From contig DHMO01000034.1 in NCBI GenBank assembly GCA_002405835.1, positions 42,904 through 106,903 of the forward strand: a stretch of 64,000 bases of DNA, in the 5' to 3' direction. Below are positions 17,170 through 25,684 of the stretch, piece by piece. The position numbers and the translations under genes are program-made. Source of the stretch: Lentisphaeria bacterium UBA4640 (GTDB taxonomy: Bacteria; Verrucomicrobiota; Lentisphaeria; Victivallales; UBA1829). Every line of letters starts with the position of its first letter. Within the stretch, counting starts at the first letter, position 1. The notes under the pieces were generated by a model that was not told the DNA's origin, ran no database searches, and saw only the letters and a program-made list of their open reading frames with translations.

Positions 17170-18774
17170 ATGAACAATCCGGCTTTCACCGAACGCGGAC
17201 TCATGATCGACTGCTCCCGCGGGGCGGTTCCCTCCATTCCATTTCTGAAGCGCACTGCGGAACGGCTCGCCGCATTCGGGCTGACACACCTGGGACTTTA
17301 TACGGAAGATACTTACACCGTCTCCGGCATGCCCTTTATCGGCTTCGGACGCGGCGCCTACACAAAAGATGAAATCCGCGACCTCGACGACTTCTGTCTC
17401 AAGCTCGGCATCGAGCTGTTCCCCTGCATTCAGACGCTCGGGCATCTCGAACACATCTTCAAGAACCCGCGTTTCAAGCCGTTCTCCGATGCGCCGCGCA
17501 TTCTCAAGGTCAACTCGCCGGAAGCGCGCGATTTTCTCGAACACATCATTCTCGAAGCAGCGGAACCGTACCGGACGAACCGCATTCATCTCGGAGCGGA
17601 TGAACCGTGGGGACTCGGGCTCGGCTCCTCGCTTGATTTCAGCAGCCCGGTTCCGCCGAAACAGCTTTATCTCACCCACCTCGCGCACCTCTCCGAAATC
17701 TGTGCAAAGCATCAGCTGAACGGCATGATCTGGAGCGATTACATTCTCGGACACTCGCAGAACGTTCCGCTGAACGACGACGAACTCCGCGCAATTCCGC
17801 AGAATCTCACGCTCGATTACTGGAACTATTCCGTGCTTCCGGAGGAGGAGCATATCGCAAACATCCGCCGTCTTCAGAAGACCGGATGCGCCATCTGGAT
17901 CTCCCCCGGACTTCACAGCTGGAACCGTTTCTTCGGAGATTTTGCACGCGCCGTTGAAACAGGGGAAACCTTCTTCCGCGCCGCCGGAAAATGCGGAATC
18001 CGTTCCGCCATGACAACTCTCTGGGGTGATGACGGAGCGGAATCGCTTTTCCGCACGAACTTCGCTTCCGCCGCGTATCATCTGCTCAGCATGGACAACC
18101 CGGGAAACACGCTCGAAACAACCGCCGAACGAGTTGCAGCAGCCGGATTCCCGCTTGAACGGTTCCGGCTGCTCAACAGTCTCGACAACCGCGCGTTCAT
18201 CGCAAACGACCCGCCGGAGGTCAACTGGAGCGCTGCAAAACAGCTCTTCTACGATGACCCGTTTTACGGCTTCCTGCTCCGTCTCACTCATCTGCGGGAT
18301 TTCGGGAACACTCTTGAAGAGGTCGAAACGAAGCTCCGCGAACTGCCCGCCGTCTCCGCGGAAGACCGAGAACTGCGCCGCCTCGGACGTCTCTTCGCAA
18401 AGGCTCTGCGGCTGAAACTCAATGCATCCGCCCTGGCGCGGATGGGCTGGAAACAGAAAAACAGAAACACTCTCCGCCGAGCCGCACGCGCGGCACGGAA
18501 GGCGGCGGAAGCGGTACGCGCATTCGGGAAAGAATATGAAAAACAGTGGCTTGACGAACGCAAACCGTTCGGTCTTGAAATTCCGCAAACGCGGATCGCG
18601 GGAGTTGCAAAACGGCTCGAACATCTGACGGGCCGGATCTGCGCATTTCTGAAATCCGGTCAGCCGGTTCCGGAACTCGAACTGGAGTTTCCGGACGGGT
18701 ACACTCCGCGCGACGCGGGGACGGCTTACGCATCCGCCGCGTCGAAGTGTCACAACACCATCTGGATGATGTGA
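17170..18774 (+). CDS. GH20-like beta-N-acetylhexosaminidase
   Basis: 534 residues. The ATG at 17170, two bases after the ntrC-like stop with GGAG overlapping that stop, is preferred to an upstream in-frame ATG inside the regulator. A TIM barrel is suggested by GLMIDCSRGAVPSI, GLTHLGLYTEDTYTV, ELFPCIQTLGHLEHIF, and HLGADEPWGLG, where Asp144-Glu145 is the Asp-Glu pair typical of GH20 substrate-assisted catalysis. Later GMIWSDYIL and AIWISPGLHSWNRF fit the barrel. No signal peptide, so it is cytosolic. The C-terminal 150 residues are helical and Arg/Lys-rich. Tight coupling to the two-component genes suggests co-regulation. Confidence 0.75.
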   Translation: MNNPAFTERGLMIDCSRGAVPSIPFLKRTAERLAAFGLTHLGLYTEDTYTVSGMPFIGFGRGAYTKDEIRDLDDFCLKLGIELFPCIQTLGHLEHIFKNPRFKPFSDAPRILKVNSPEARDFLEHIILEAAEPYRTNRIHLGADEPWGLGLGSSLDFSSPVPPKQLYLTHLAHLSEICAKHQLNGMIWSDYILGHSQNVPLNDDELRAIPQNLTLDYWNYSVLPEEEHIANIRRLQKTGCAIWISPGLHSWNRFFGDFARAVETGETFFRAAGKCGIRSAMTTLWGDDGAESLFRTNFASAAYHLLSMDNPGNTLETTAERVAAAGFPLERFRLLNSLDNRAFIANDPPEVNWSAAKQLFYDDPFYGFLLRLTHLRDFGNTLEEVETKLRELPAVSAEDRELRRLGRLFAKALRLKLNASALARMGWKQKNRNTLRRAARAARKAAEAVRAFGKEYEKQWLDERKPFGLEIPQTRIAGVAKRLEHLTGRICAFLKSGQPVPELELEFPDGYTPRDAGTAYASAASKCHNTIWMM

Positions 18775-18794
18775 CGTTCCCGTGAAGGGCTTCT

Positions 18795-20843
18795 TCAGCC
18801 CTTCCGGTAAAATGCGATCTGCTCACCAGCCTTCATCTCTTTGGAGAAGAGCGTTCCTGCTGTGTAAGCGTTCTCAGCGACATCCATCCACTCTCCCGCG
18901 GGGAAGCGGAAGTTCAGCACGGCGTCGCGCTCTGCTGTAAATGAAAACTCTCTGCGGTTTCCGGAGAAACGCAGTCCGCCCGGCGCGGGGACATTCGCAC
19001 ACAAGGCGTCGTTTGCTTCCGGCAGACCGTGGAAGAGCTCCAGAACGCCCTGCGTTTCGTAAAGGAAAAGATCCAGAATCGCGGCAACCACGCCAAGTCC
19101 GGCGTCCATCTGCATAATCCGGTTCGTGCCGACCAGTCCGACGGAGAATCCGGGGAACTGCGGATCGTGAAGCGTGCGTCCGCCTTTGTTGGTGTAGAGC
19201 GACGGCCACATTTTCAGGATCATGCACGCCATATCCGGATGATTGAAGCGGTTGTGCAGCATTGCCGCCCACGGCATGCTCCATCCGGCCCAGGTTCCCA
19301 TACCGAAGCGCACCCATGCACCGACGCTCCGTTCCACGACGTCTTCCGGTATGTGGAGCGAATCGAACGGGCAGATTGCCGCAAGGTGTGAATGGTGACG
19401 GTGGCTCATATCGAGCTTGAGGCCTTCCCAGAGTGCAATTTCGCCGTCCTCTTCACTGTACCACGGGAGTTTCTCCTGAATCTCATGCCATGCAGCGGGA
19501 ACTTCGCAGTGCAACATCTCCGCAGCTGCAAAAATATCGGACAGCAGACGGTGAATCGCCGCGAGGTGGAACGAGGGATTGCGTCCGACGGCGTCCATCG
19601 CGATTCCGCGATACTCCGGTGAAGTCAGCCAAGGAATCGCATAATGTGAACCGTCGAATTCCAGCATTGCCTCATAAACGCGCATCACGCCGCGCATGAA
19701 ATCGAATCCGAAACGTTTGAGGAACTCGATATCGCCGGTGCAGCGGACGTATTCGAACATCATCATCGCCATCCAGCCGGCGGAAGTGTGATCCATCGTT
19801 CCGGCCCAGAAACCGCCCATGCAGACACAGCGGTCATCCACGGCATGCGGGATCATATAGCCGTCGTCAATGCCGACGAAACATTTGGCGTTGTGACGCA
19901 TCTGTTCTTTCCAGCTTTCGAGCATCTTCCAGAGCGGCTTGAGGTTGTCGAAAAGTCCGGCGCGGCAGGCGGGCCAGTAGCACATCTGGACATTGATGTT
20001 GAAATGGAAATCGGAACTCCACGGCGGAAGTTTTTCATCTTCGATCCACGGACCCTGCAGCCCGGCGGGGAAACCGTCGGCGGAAGTCATGCACTGGAAC
20101 TGGAAGAGACCCGAATAGTAACGGGCGTCAATCTCCGTCATGCCGGAATGGAGCTCGGGAACTTTCATCCAGAAGTCATTCCAGAAACGGCGGTTTTCCT
20201 CTTCAAGCGCGCTCCAGTTTCCGGAAGCGGCGGAAATGACGTCGCGGGAGAAACGGAAGAAGGTTGCGCCCGCGCCTTTCGCATAACGGATTCCGAATGC
20301 GGGATCTTTCGGCATGGTCTGGCGGAAACCGTCCGCAAGCCGCTCCGGTTCCGCGAAGCCGCGCTCCTTCAGGACGGGTGCGAGATCATAGCCCGGGATC
20401 AGGCGGAAATCAGAGACTCCGCGAATTGCAAACACGCCTTTTTCCGATTGCGAAAGACGGATTTCCGCACGTTTGTTCTTTCCGAAAACGGTCAGCAGGG
20501 AATCACGGTGAGAAAGCTCGACTTTATGCGCTCCGTCAAGCTGGAAAGTGATACGGGCGAGCGGAATGATGCTCGGCACGAGTTTGTACCACGGGAACAG
20601 CTCCTTCATCCGGTTCTCATCCTGCTTTGCAAGCGCGGCGCAGATGTTTTTGTAGGATTGTTCGGGACTCCAGATTTCCCCTCCCTGATGATCCCAGAGT
20701 GAGGAGGAGCTGACTGTGACGTTTACCGTGTCGCCCTCGCCCCAGACGGAGAGTCCGAGAAAGCCGTTGCCGGCCGCGACGCCGGTATGAACGTGTTCCA
20801 GCGGAAATTCCGCCGCGAATGTCTGAAATTGATCCGGAAGCAT
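18795..20843 (-). CDS. GH95-like alpha-L-fucosidase family protein
   Basis: 682 residues on the minus strand, convergent with the GH20-like gene 20 bp away. N-terminal VAAGNGFLGLSVWGEGDTV matches the GH95/GH65 N-domain. The catalytic (alpha/alpha)6 region has GLQGPWIEDEKLPPWSSDFH followed by FNINVQMCYWPA near residue 281, close to the GH95 motif with its paired Asn residues. Later HRHHSHLAAICPFDSLHIPE and GWSMPWAAMLHNRF also fit GH95. GH95 enzymes remove alpha-1,2-fucose or alpha-galactose from host or plant glycans. No signal peptide. AAAGGG precedes the ATG. The small hairpin 18784-18804 spans the convergent stops. Confidence 0.8.
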   Translation of the reverse strand: MLPDQFQTFAAEFPLEHVHTGVAAGNGFLGLSVWGEGDTVNVTVSSSSLWDHQGGEIWSPEQSYKNICAALAKQDENRMKELFPWYKLVPSIIPLARITFQLDGAHKVELSHRDSLLTVFGKNKRAEIRLSQSEKGVFAIRGVSDFRLIPGYDLAPVLKERGFAEPERLADGFRQTMPKDPAFGIRYAKGAGATFFRFSRDVISAASGNWSALEEENRRFWNDFWMKVPELHSGMTEIDARYYSGLFQFQCMTSADGFPAGLQGPWIEDEKLPPWSSDFHFNINVQMCYWPACRAGLFDNLKPLWKMLESWKEQMRHNAKCFVGIDDGYMIPHAVDDRCVCMGGFWAGTMDHTSAGWMAMMMFEYVRCTGDIEFLKRFGFDFMRGVMRVYEAMLEFDGSHYAIPWLTSPEYRGIAMDAVGRNPSFHLAAIHRLLSDIFAAAEMLHCEVPAAWHEIQEKLPWYSEEDGEIALWEGLKLDMSHRHHSHLAAICPFDSLHIPEDVVERSVGAWVRFGMGTWAGWSMPWAAMLHNRFNHPDMACMILKMWPSLYTNKGGRTLHDPQFPGFSVGLVGTNRIMQMDAGLGVVAAILDLFLYETQGVLELFHGLPEANDALCANVPAPGGLRFSGNRREFSFTAERDAVLNFRFPAGEWMDVAENAYTAGTLFSKEMKAGEQIAFYRKG

Positions 20844-20977
20844 ATTTTACCCTTTTTTGTTGTCTGGTTCATTTCTGAATTTCCTGTAAGTTAACCCGTA
20901 AAACCGTTTTTGCAAGGCGGGAAAAACTTTTTCACCATAAAAAGAACCTTCATACCATTATTTTTTCAAAACGGCAT

Positions 20978-21007
20978 TTGACTTCGAGCAGCTCCAAGCT
21001 GTATATT
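20978..21007 (+). promoter_or_regulatory. Promoter of the metallophosphoesterase
   Basis: TTGACT at 20978-20983, an 18-bp spacer and TATATT at 21002-21007, 23 bp before the ATG at 21031. AAGGAGG is the ribosome binding site. Confidence 0.6.
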
Positions 21008-21030
21008 GCAGAAAAACTCAAGGAGGTTCC

Positions 21031-22128
21031 ATGTTTTTTGCTTCATTTCTGATTCTGCTGTTCGCGGCGTGGTGGGTTCCGTTCCGCTTCTGCCGTCTTC
21101 TGAAACTCAAAACAAAACACGGGCTTTGGGCAAGCGCGGGAATTCTGCTTCTGCTCTTCGCATCCGTCGCGGGATTTCTGATTCCGGGAAAACTCGAGTC
21201 AACCGGACCGCTCACATGGCTTGCGAATGCGGGCGGACTCTTCTTCATGTTTTACGTCTACTGTTTCTTCCTCATGCTTCTGGAACAGGCGTTTCATTTT
21301 CTGCTGAAGAAACTTCACCGCGACGCCTGGTGCGCGACGGTTCCGGCGGTTCTCGCGGCTCTGCTCGTGTTCGGCGGATGGCTCCACGCCCAGAGCTTCC
21401 AGATCCGCACGCTTGAAATTCCCCTTGCGGGCTTGCAGAAACCGGTCACGGTTCTGCACATCTCCGATCTGCATCTCGGTCCCCAGCGCGGCAAAGCGTG
21501 GCTCCGCCGCATGGTCGATACCGTCAATGCGCAGAATCCTGATTTCGTTCTCTACAACGGCGACCTTGCCGACAGCAACTGCGCGCTTCACGACGACCTT
21601 TTTACCCTGTTCCGCGACGTCCGGGTTCCGCAGCTCTACACCATCGGCAACCATGAATATTACATCGACACTCCGCGCGTGCTGAAGCTGATTGAGAAAA
21701 ACGGAATCCGCATTCTGCGCAACAAAGCCGTTGAAATTGCCGGAATTGAAGTCACCGGACTCGAATACATGAGCGAAAAAAGCATTAAAAAGGATCCGCA
21801 CCGCGTCAACAATCTGACGGTGGAAGAGGAGGTTCCGAAAATCGTCCGCAAGGGAAAACTGCCGCAGGTTCTGTTTCATCACACCCCGCGCGGCGCAGAC
21901 TTCATCGCCCGTTCCGGATTCGACGTCATGATCTCCGGACACACGCACGACGGACAGGTCTTTCCCGGGGTGCTGTTCACCAAACTCATGTTCCCCTACG
22001 AATGCGGCTTCTACCGTATCGGGAACATGACTTTGTTCGTTTCACAGGGAGCGGGAACGTTCGGACCGTGGATGCGGCTTGGAACCTCCAACGAGATTCA
22101 GCTGATCCGTTTCGTTCCCGCCCGGTAA
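21031..22128 (+). CDS. Membrane-anchored calcineurin-like metallophosphoesterase (YkuE/YaeI type)
   Basis: 365 residues. Residues 1-125 contain about four hydrophobic segments (FASFLILLFAAWWVPF, GILLLLFASVAGFLI, LFFMFYVYCFFLMLL, VPAVLAALLVFGGW), then a metallophosphatase domain. Its metal motifs are all present: LHISDLHLG near 142, YNGDLADSN near 177, GNHEY near 206, FHHTPRGAD and SGHTHDGQ near 302. YkuE/YaeI relatives are membrane-linked phosphodiesterases, some acting on UDP-diacylglucosamine or lipids; the substrate here is unknown. A strong AAGGAGG precedes the ATG. It converges with the yunC gene with a 4-bp gap. Confidence 0.88.
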   Translation: MFFASFLILLFAAWWVPFRFCRLLKLKTKHGLWASAGILLLLFASVAGFLIPGKLESTGPLTWLANAGGLFFMFYVYCFFLMLLEQAFHFLLKKLHRDAWCATVPAVLAALLVFGGWLHAQSFQIRTLEIPLAGLQKPVTVLHISDLHLGPQRGKAWLRRMVDTVNAQNPDFVLYNGDLADSNCALHDDLFTLFRDVRVPQLYTIGNHEYYIDTPRVLKLIEKNGIRILRNKAVEIAGIEVTGLEYMSEKSIKKDPHRVNNLTVEEEVPKIVRKGKLPQVLFHHTPRGADFIARSGFDVMISGHTHDGQVFPGVLFTKLMFPYECGFYRIGNMTLFVSQGAGTFGPWMRLGTSNEIQLIRFVPAR

Positions 22129-22132
22129 AGAA

Positions 22133-22414
22133 TCACATCATCTTCAGCAGCGCGTCGCGTCCGGTCATGCCGGGCTCGACGCCGAACGCGGAGGCGGCGG
22201 AAGAGACACTGCGGACCGTGGCGTTCAGCATGTCGTCATAGGACTTCACGCCCGTCACAATCGCGACGGCGTCACCGACCTTCTCCGCGGTTGCAATGTT
22301 CAGATAACCGCAGCCGAGAAATCCGTTTTGCGCACAGATCATCAGCAGTGTTGTGTGCGGCGTTGGCACCGTGACGCCGCGGAGTTCCGTTCCATTCAGA
22401 AGAACTGTATCCAT
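22133..22414 (-). CDS. YunC-family (DUF1805) small protein
   Basis: 93 residues from the ATG at 22414, preceded by AGGTGAG. A longer reading to 22501 would overlap thiH and is not needed. VTVPTPHTTLLMICAQNGFL, GCGYLNIATAEKVGD, and the C-terminal GVEPGMTGRDALLKMM match Bacillus YunC. The biochemical role of the family is unknown. It is the last gene of the thiG-thiH transcript, 7 bp after thiH, which links it to thiamin or radical-SAM metabolism in this organism. Confidence 0.85.
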   Translation of the reverse strand: MDTVLLNGTELRGVTVPTPHTTLLMICAQNGFLGCGYLNIATAEKVGDAVAIVTGVKSYDDMLNATVRSVSSAASAFGVEPGMTGRDALLKMM

Positions 22415-22421
22415 ACTCACC

Positions 22422-23528
22422 TCAGATGCGTTTGTCCCAGTTCTTGAAAACGACTTCCTGACCGTTCGCGTGAATCGCCTTGTAGATGTCCTCGGGCTCA
22501 CGTGAATCGTTCAGCGTAAACTGCGCAACATCCTTGTCGGCCAGCACGGCGTAACCGCCCGGGGTCACGCGGGAACCGGCGGACATGTTGTCCGCGGCGG
22601 TCTGCACGATGCGGTCGCGGAACTCGGGATCCTCGCGCGTCGAAACCGTCATGCCGCATTCCGGGAAAACGATTCGGAAGACGAGCATCATCAGCTCCAG
22701 ATCCTCCTCGTTCACCGGATGTTCCGGCTGGAAGCCGCCGCTCATCGGAGTGATGCGCGGAAACGCGAACTGAATGCGGCTCCGGTAGCATTCCTTCATC
22801 AAATAGAACGCGTGCGCGCCGAGGCTCGCCGCTTCGATCCGCCACGGAGCGAGACCGAGCAGGAACGCAATCCCGAGCGTGCGGAAGCCCGCTTTGCCGG
22901 CGCGGAGCTGAGTCCAGACACGGAAATCGTAGACGCTCTTCGGTCCCGCCGGATGAAGATACTTGTAGAGATCTTTCTCGTAGGTTTCCTGAAAGCAGAT
23001 CAGGCTTTCATAGCCGGCTTCAAAGAGCTTGCGGTAAGCGTCCTCCTCCTGCGGCGCGACTTCGAGCGAAAGACATGAGAACGTATCCTTCAGCATCCGC
23101 CCGACTTCGCAGAGGTAATCGACCGTCATGTGCTTCGGGTCTTCTCCGGCGACAATCAGGAGGGAATCGATATTGTGCTTGCGGATGGCGTCGCACTCCA
23201 TGCGGATTTCATCAAGCGTCAAAATCTTGCGCTCCGCATGGTGGGTGATGTTGAAGTCGCAGTAGCGGCAGGAGTTCACGCAGGTGTTCGAGATGTAGAG
23301 CGGAGCGAAAATTGAAACCGTTTTGCCGTAGTAGCGGCGGCGCGCCTTCATCGCAGCCTCGCGCAAAACCTCGCGGAACTCCGGCTGAGCGGCGGCGGGA
23401 GAAAGCAGGTTCAGCAGATCGAAATACGTGTGACGATCCGCCGCAAGACTTGTCCGCACCATGTCGGGAGTGACTTTGGAGTAATAATCCTCAATCTGTT
23501 CTTTGGTGAATTTCAGTTTCGGAAACAT
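22422..23528 (-). CDS. thiH: 2-iminoacetate synthase ThiH
   Basis: 368 residues, a radical SAM tyrosine lyase that makes dehydroglycine for the thiazole ring of thiamin in anaerobes. The 4Fe-4S cluster motif is CVNSCRYCDF with Cys83, Cys87 and Cys90. Other ThiH marks are VAPQEEDAYRKL, ICFQETYEKDLY, GIAFLLGLAPWR, SRIQFAFPRITPM and STREDPEFRDR. Length is typical. GAGGTGAATC precedes the ATG. It follows thiG by 8 bp and lies under the TPP riboswitch at 24422-24502. Use of ThiH rather than the oxygen-dependent ThiO indicates an anaerobic or facultative host. Confidence 0.96.
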   Translation of the reverse strand: MFPKLKFTKEQIEDYYSKVTPDMVRTSLAADRHTYFDLLNLLSPAAAQPEFREVLREAAMKARRRYYGKTVSIFAPLYISNTCVNSCRYCDFNITHHAERKILTLDEIRMECDAIRKHNIDSLLIVAGEDPKHMTVDYLCEVGRMLKDTFSCLSLEVAPQEEDAYRKLFEAGYESLICFQETYEKDLYKYLHPAGPKSVYDFRVWTQLRAGKAGFRTLGIAFLLGLAPWRIEAASLGAHAFYLMKECYRSRIQFAFPRITPMSGGFQPEHPVNEEDLELMMLVFRIVFPECGMTVSTREDPEFRDRIVQTAADNMSAGSRVTPGGYAVLADKDVAQFTLNDSREPEDIYKAIHANGQEVVFKNWDKRI

Positions 23529-23536
23529 GATTCACC

Positions 23537-24310
23537 TCAAATGAAAATATCGAAAGCGTTCATCGGGCTGGAAGCGGATGCGGTCGTCCGGGGAGCCGGC
23601 GGCCCGGCTTTGATGCCCATTTCCGCCGCGCGGACCGCGAGCTTGAATGCCTCCGCCATGCGGACAGGATCGTTTGCAGCGGCGACAGCGGTGTTCGCGA
23701 GAACTGCGTCGGCGCCGAGCTCGATCGCCTCTGCTGCGTGTGAGGGGAGACCGATTCCTGCGTCGACGATAACCGGAATGTGGCTCTGTTCGACGATGAT
23801 TTCAATCATGTCGCGCGTGCGGATTCCGCGGTTGGAACCGATGGGCGAACCGAGCGGCATGACCGCCGCCGCGCCGGCCTCTTCGATGTGATGTGCAAGA
23901 ACCGGATCGGCGTTGATGTACGGAAGAACAACCAGTCCGCGGTTCGCGAGTTTCTCTACAGCCTTCAGGGTCTCGACAGGGTCGGGAAGCAGATAGCGGG
24001 CGTCGGGATGAATTTCAAGTTTGATCCATTTGAAACCGGCGGCTTCGCCGATGAGAGCGATGCGGACAGCCTCGTCGGCCGTGCGGGCGCCCGAGGTGTT
24101 GAGCATGATTTCGACCTTGGAGCGGTCGATCACCTTGAGGATGTCATCGTGTTCCGCATCATCTTCGTGCACGCGGGTGAGCGCGGTGGTGACAAGTTCG
24201 GTTTCGGAGGCTTCGAGCGCCTGCCGGAAGAGTTCCGCCGATGCGAATTTTCCCGTTCCGAGGAAGAAGCGGTTGGTGAACTTGCGTCCGCCGATGATGA
24301 GATCTTTCAT
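23537..24310 (-). CDS. thiG: Thiazole synthase ThiG
   Basis: 257 residues, a TIM barrel that condenses 1-deoxyxylulose 5-phosphate, dehydroglycine and ThiS thiocarboxylate into the thiamin thiazole. MIGGRKFTNRFFLGTGK-like start, NTSGARTADEAVRIA, the Schiff-base Lys in FKWIKLEIHPD, VLPYINADPVLAHHIEEAG, MPLGSPIGSNRGI, and VIVDAGIGLPSHAAEA are all conserved. AAGGAATC precedes the ATG. It is first in the riboswitch-controlled operon. No thiS, thiF, thiE or thiC is visible in the window, so the rest of the pathway must lie elsewhere. Confidence 0.97.
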   Translation of the reverse strand: MKDLIIGGRKFTNRFFLGTGKFASAELFRQALEASETELVTTALTRVHEDDAEHDDILKVIDRSKVEIMLNTSGARTADEAVRIALIGEAAGFKWIKLEIHPDARYLLPDPVETLKAVEKLANRGLVVLPYINADPVLAHHIEEAGAAAVMPLGSPIGSNRGIRTRDMIEIIVEQSHIPVIVDAGIGLPSHAAEAIELGADAVLANTAVAAANDPVRMAEAFKLAVRAAEMGIKAGPPAPRTTASASSPMNAFDIFI

Positions 24311-24421
24311 GAGTCAGATTCCTTCTGTTTGGTTCTCAGTTTACTGTCCGTGCCGCCCATGCGGCTCCTGTCGGGGGGGAAACTTGCGCAGCTTCGGCTG
24401 TGCCGGAAAATGACGTTGTGT

Positions 24422-24502
24422 TTCCCTGCGCCGGAATTACCCGGATCAGGTTCTGCGGGTATAATCTCAGCCGTTCCATTGTGGAGCAGCACCCCGGTTC
24501 CG
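24422..24502 (-). promoter_or_regulatory. TPP (thiamin pyrophosphate) riboswitch
   Basis: Read on the minus strand, the leader of thiG carries the core TPP-aptamer elements in order: CCGGGGTGCT, then GGCTGAGATTATACCC, then GAACCTGATCCGGGTAAT, CCGGCGCAGGGAA. The pyrimidine-binding CTGAGA and the pyrophosphate-side ACCTGAT are intact. The distance from the aptamer to the ATG is about 110 nt, enough for an expression platform; it contains a GCCGC / GCGGC hairpin. TPP binding should reduce thiGH-yunC expression. Confidence 0.95.
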
Positions 24503-24570
24503 TAATATACCATGTTTTCCGGAAAATTCCACGCAGAGAAAGAAAAAACATTTTTTTCTCTTTTCCCCTC

Positions 24571-24599
24571 TTGACTTTTTCGCGGTTTTGTGGTATAAT
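24571..24599 (+). promoter_or_regulatory. Consensus promoter of the second GntR/LacI-type regulator
   Basis: TTGACT at 24571-24576, a 17-bp spacer with CGCG at 24581-24584, then TGG-TATAAT (24594-24599). The spacer matches that of the promoter at 2337 at 12 of 17 bases, and both are preceded by a C run and CTTGAC. Direct repeats AGCCCGA at 24608 and 24620 lie just downstream and may be part of an operator. Confidence 0.8.
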
Positions 24600-24644
24600 T
24601 AAGACAAAGCCCGATTGGAAGCCCGACAACAGAGAGGAACAGGC

Positions 24645-25670
24645 ATGATTTCAGCGAACAGCAGGAAACGCGACAGTGCCCGGATGCAGGTCCGGCGGTA
24701 TGTGATGGATCTGCTCTGGCAGCACGCCGGAGAGGCCTACCACCTGCCCTCGAACAAGGAGCTCGCAGATGAGCTCGGCATTGCGCGCAGCACCGCTCAG
24801 CTCGAACTGAAACTTCTGATTGAAGAGGGGTACCTCACCGCCAAACACGGCATCGGCACTTTCACGGTTCCCTCGAAAATGCAGCAGTTCCGCGCTCCGC
24901 TGATCGGCATTCTCAACGGCGACGGCAAAACCATTTACGAACCGTTTTACATCGTCTCCCTCAAATCGCATACCGCGACGGAGCTGGCAAAACAGCCCGC
25001 TCTGATTCAGGAGATCCGTCTCTTTTCCGAACGGGAAAACGACCTGGCGACCGAACTGCGCGGCATCGACTGCAACGCGCTCGTCTGCTTCAACGTCTCT
25101 TCCGCAATGGAACCGGTCCTGCGCGAAACCCGCAAATTCCGTCCGGTAATCACTGTTGACATGCGCATCGACGGCATCCCGAGTGTGGAGTTGGACCGCC
25201 GGGAAAAAGGCCGCGCTCTCGGACGCGCTCTTCTTGCCGAAAACCGCACGAACGTTCTCTTCATCCAGAGCGAACGCTACCGGGCGACAACCTTCCTGGG
25301 GGTCCGCGACGTCTTCACCGAAGCCGGGCATACGCTCCCGGATGAGTGCTTTCTGCTCAATACGACAGAGGGACTGAGCGAACTTCTGGAAAGCGGATTC
25401 CGTCCGCAGGCGGTTGCTCCGAGCCTCGAAACATTTGAAGAAACCGCGCAAATTCTCCGCGAGCACGATATCGATTTGAATGAAAAGTGCCGTCTTGCGA
25501 CCTTCATGTTCAAGCCGCGCAAAATGCAGGAACCAGTTCTGCTGTTTGATTTCCCGTTTGAGGAATTCGGGCGGCAGACAGCGAAAGTGGTGTCCCGTCT
25601 TCTTGAAAATCCGGATCAGGAAGCAGAACATATTGTTTTCAAACACAACTATAAGACAACCGTAGTATGA
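24645..25670 (+). CDS. GntR-type HTH / LacI-type sensor transcriptional regulator
   Basis: 341 residues from the ATG at 24645, preceded by AGAGGAACAGGC; a TTG start at 24615 lacks such a site. Residues 1-75 are a winged helix (VRRYVMDLLWQHAGEAYHL, PSNKELADELGIARSTAQLE, wing KHGIGTFTV). The rest is a PBP-like effector domain (RAPLIGILNGDGK, RPVITVDMRIDGIPSVELD, RTNVLFIQSERYRATTFLGV). It probably senses a sugar and represses the operon to 28131. Its stop overlaps one possible start of the pseudopilin gene. Confidence 0.87.
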   Translation: MISANSRKRDSARMQVRRYVMDLLWQHAGEAYHLPSNKELADELGIARSTAQLELKLLIEEGYLTAKHGIGTFTVPSKMQQFRAPLIGILNGDGKTIYEPFYIVSLKSHTATELAKQPALIQEIRLFSERENDLATELRGIDCNALVCFNVSSAMEPVLRETRKFRPVITVDMRIDGIPSVELDRREKGRALGRALLAENRTNVLFIQSERYRATTFLGVRDVFTEAGHTLPDECFLLNTTEGLSELLESGFRPQAVAPSLETFEETAQILREHDIDLNEKCRLATFMFKPRKMQEPVLLFDFPFEEFGRQTAKVVSRLLENPDQEAEHIVFKHNYKTTVV

Positions 25671-25684
25671 AAAGGAGAATCAAG

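Noticed and set aside
18784..18804. Hairpin between the convergent GH20-like and GH95-like genes as a terminator
   Set aside because: The stem is only 8 bp, overlaps the stop codon of one gene and has no T run on either side.
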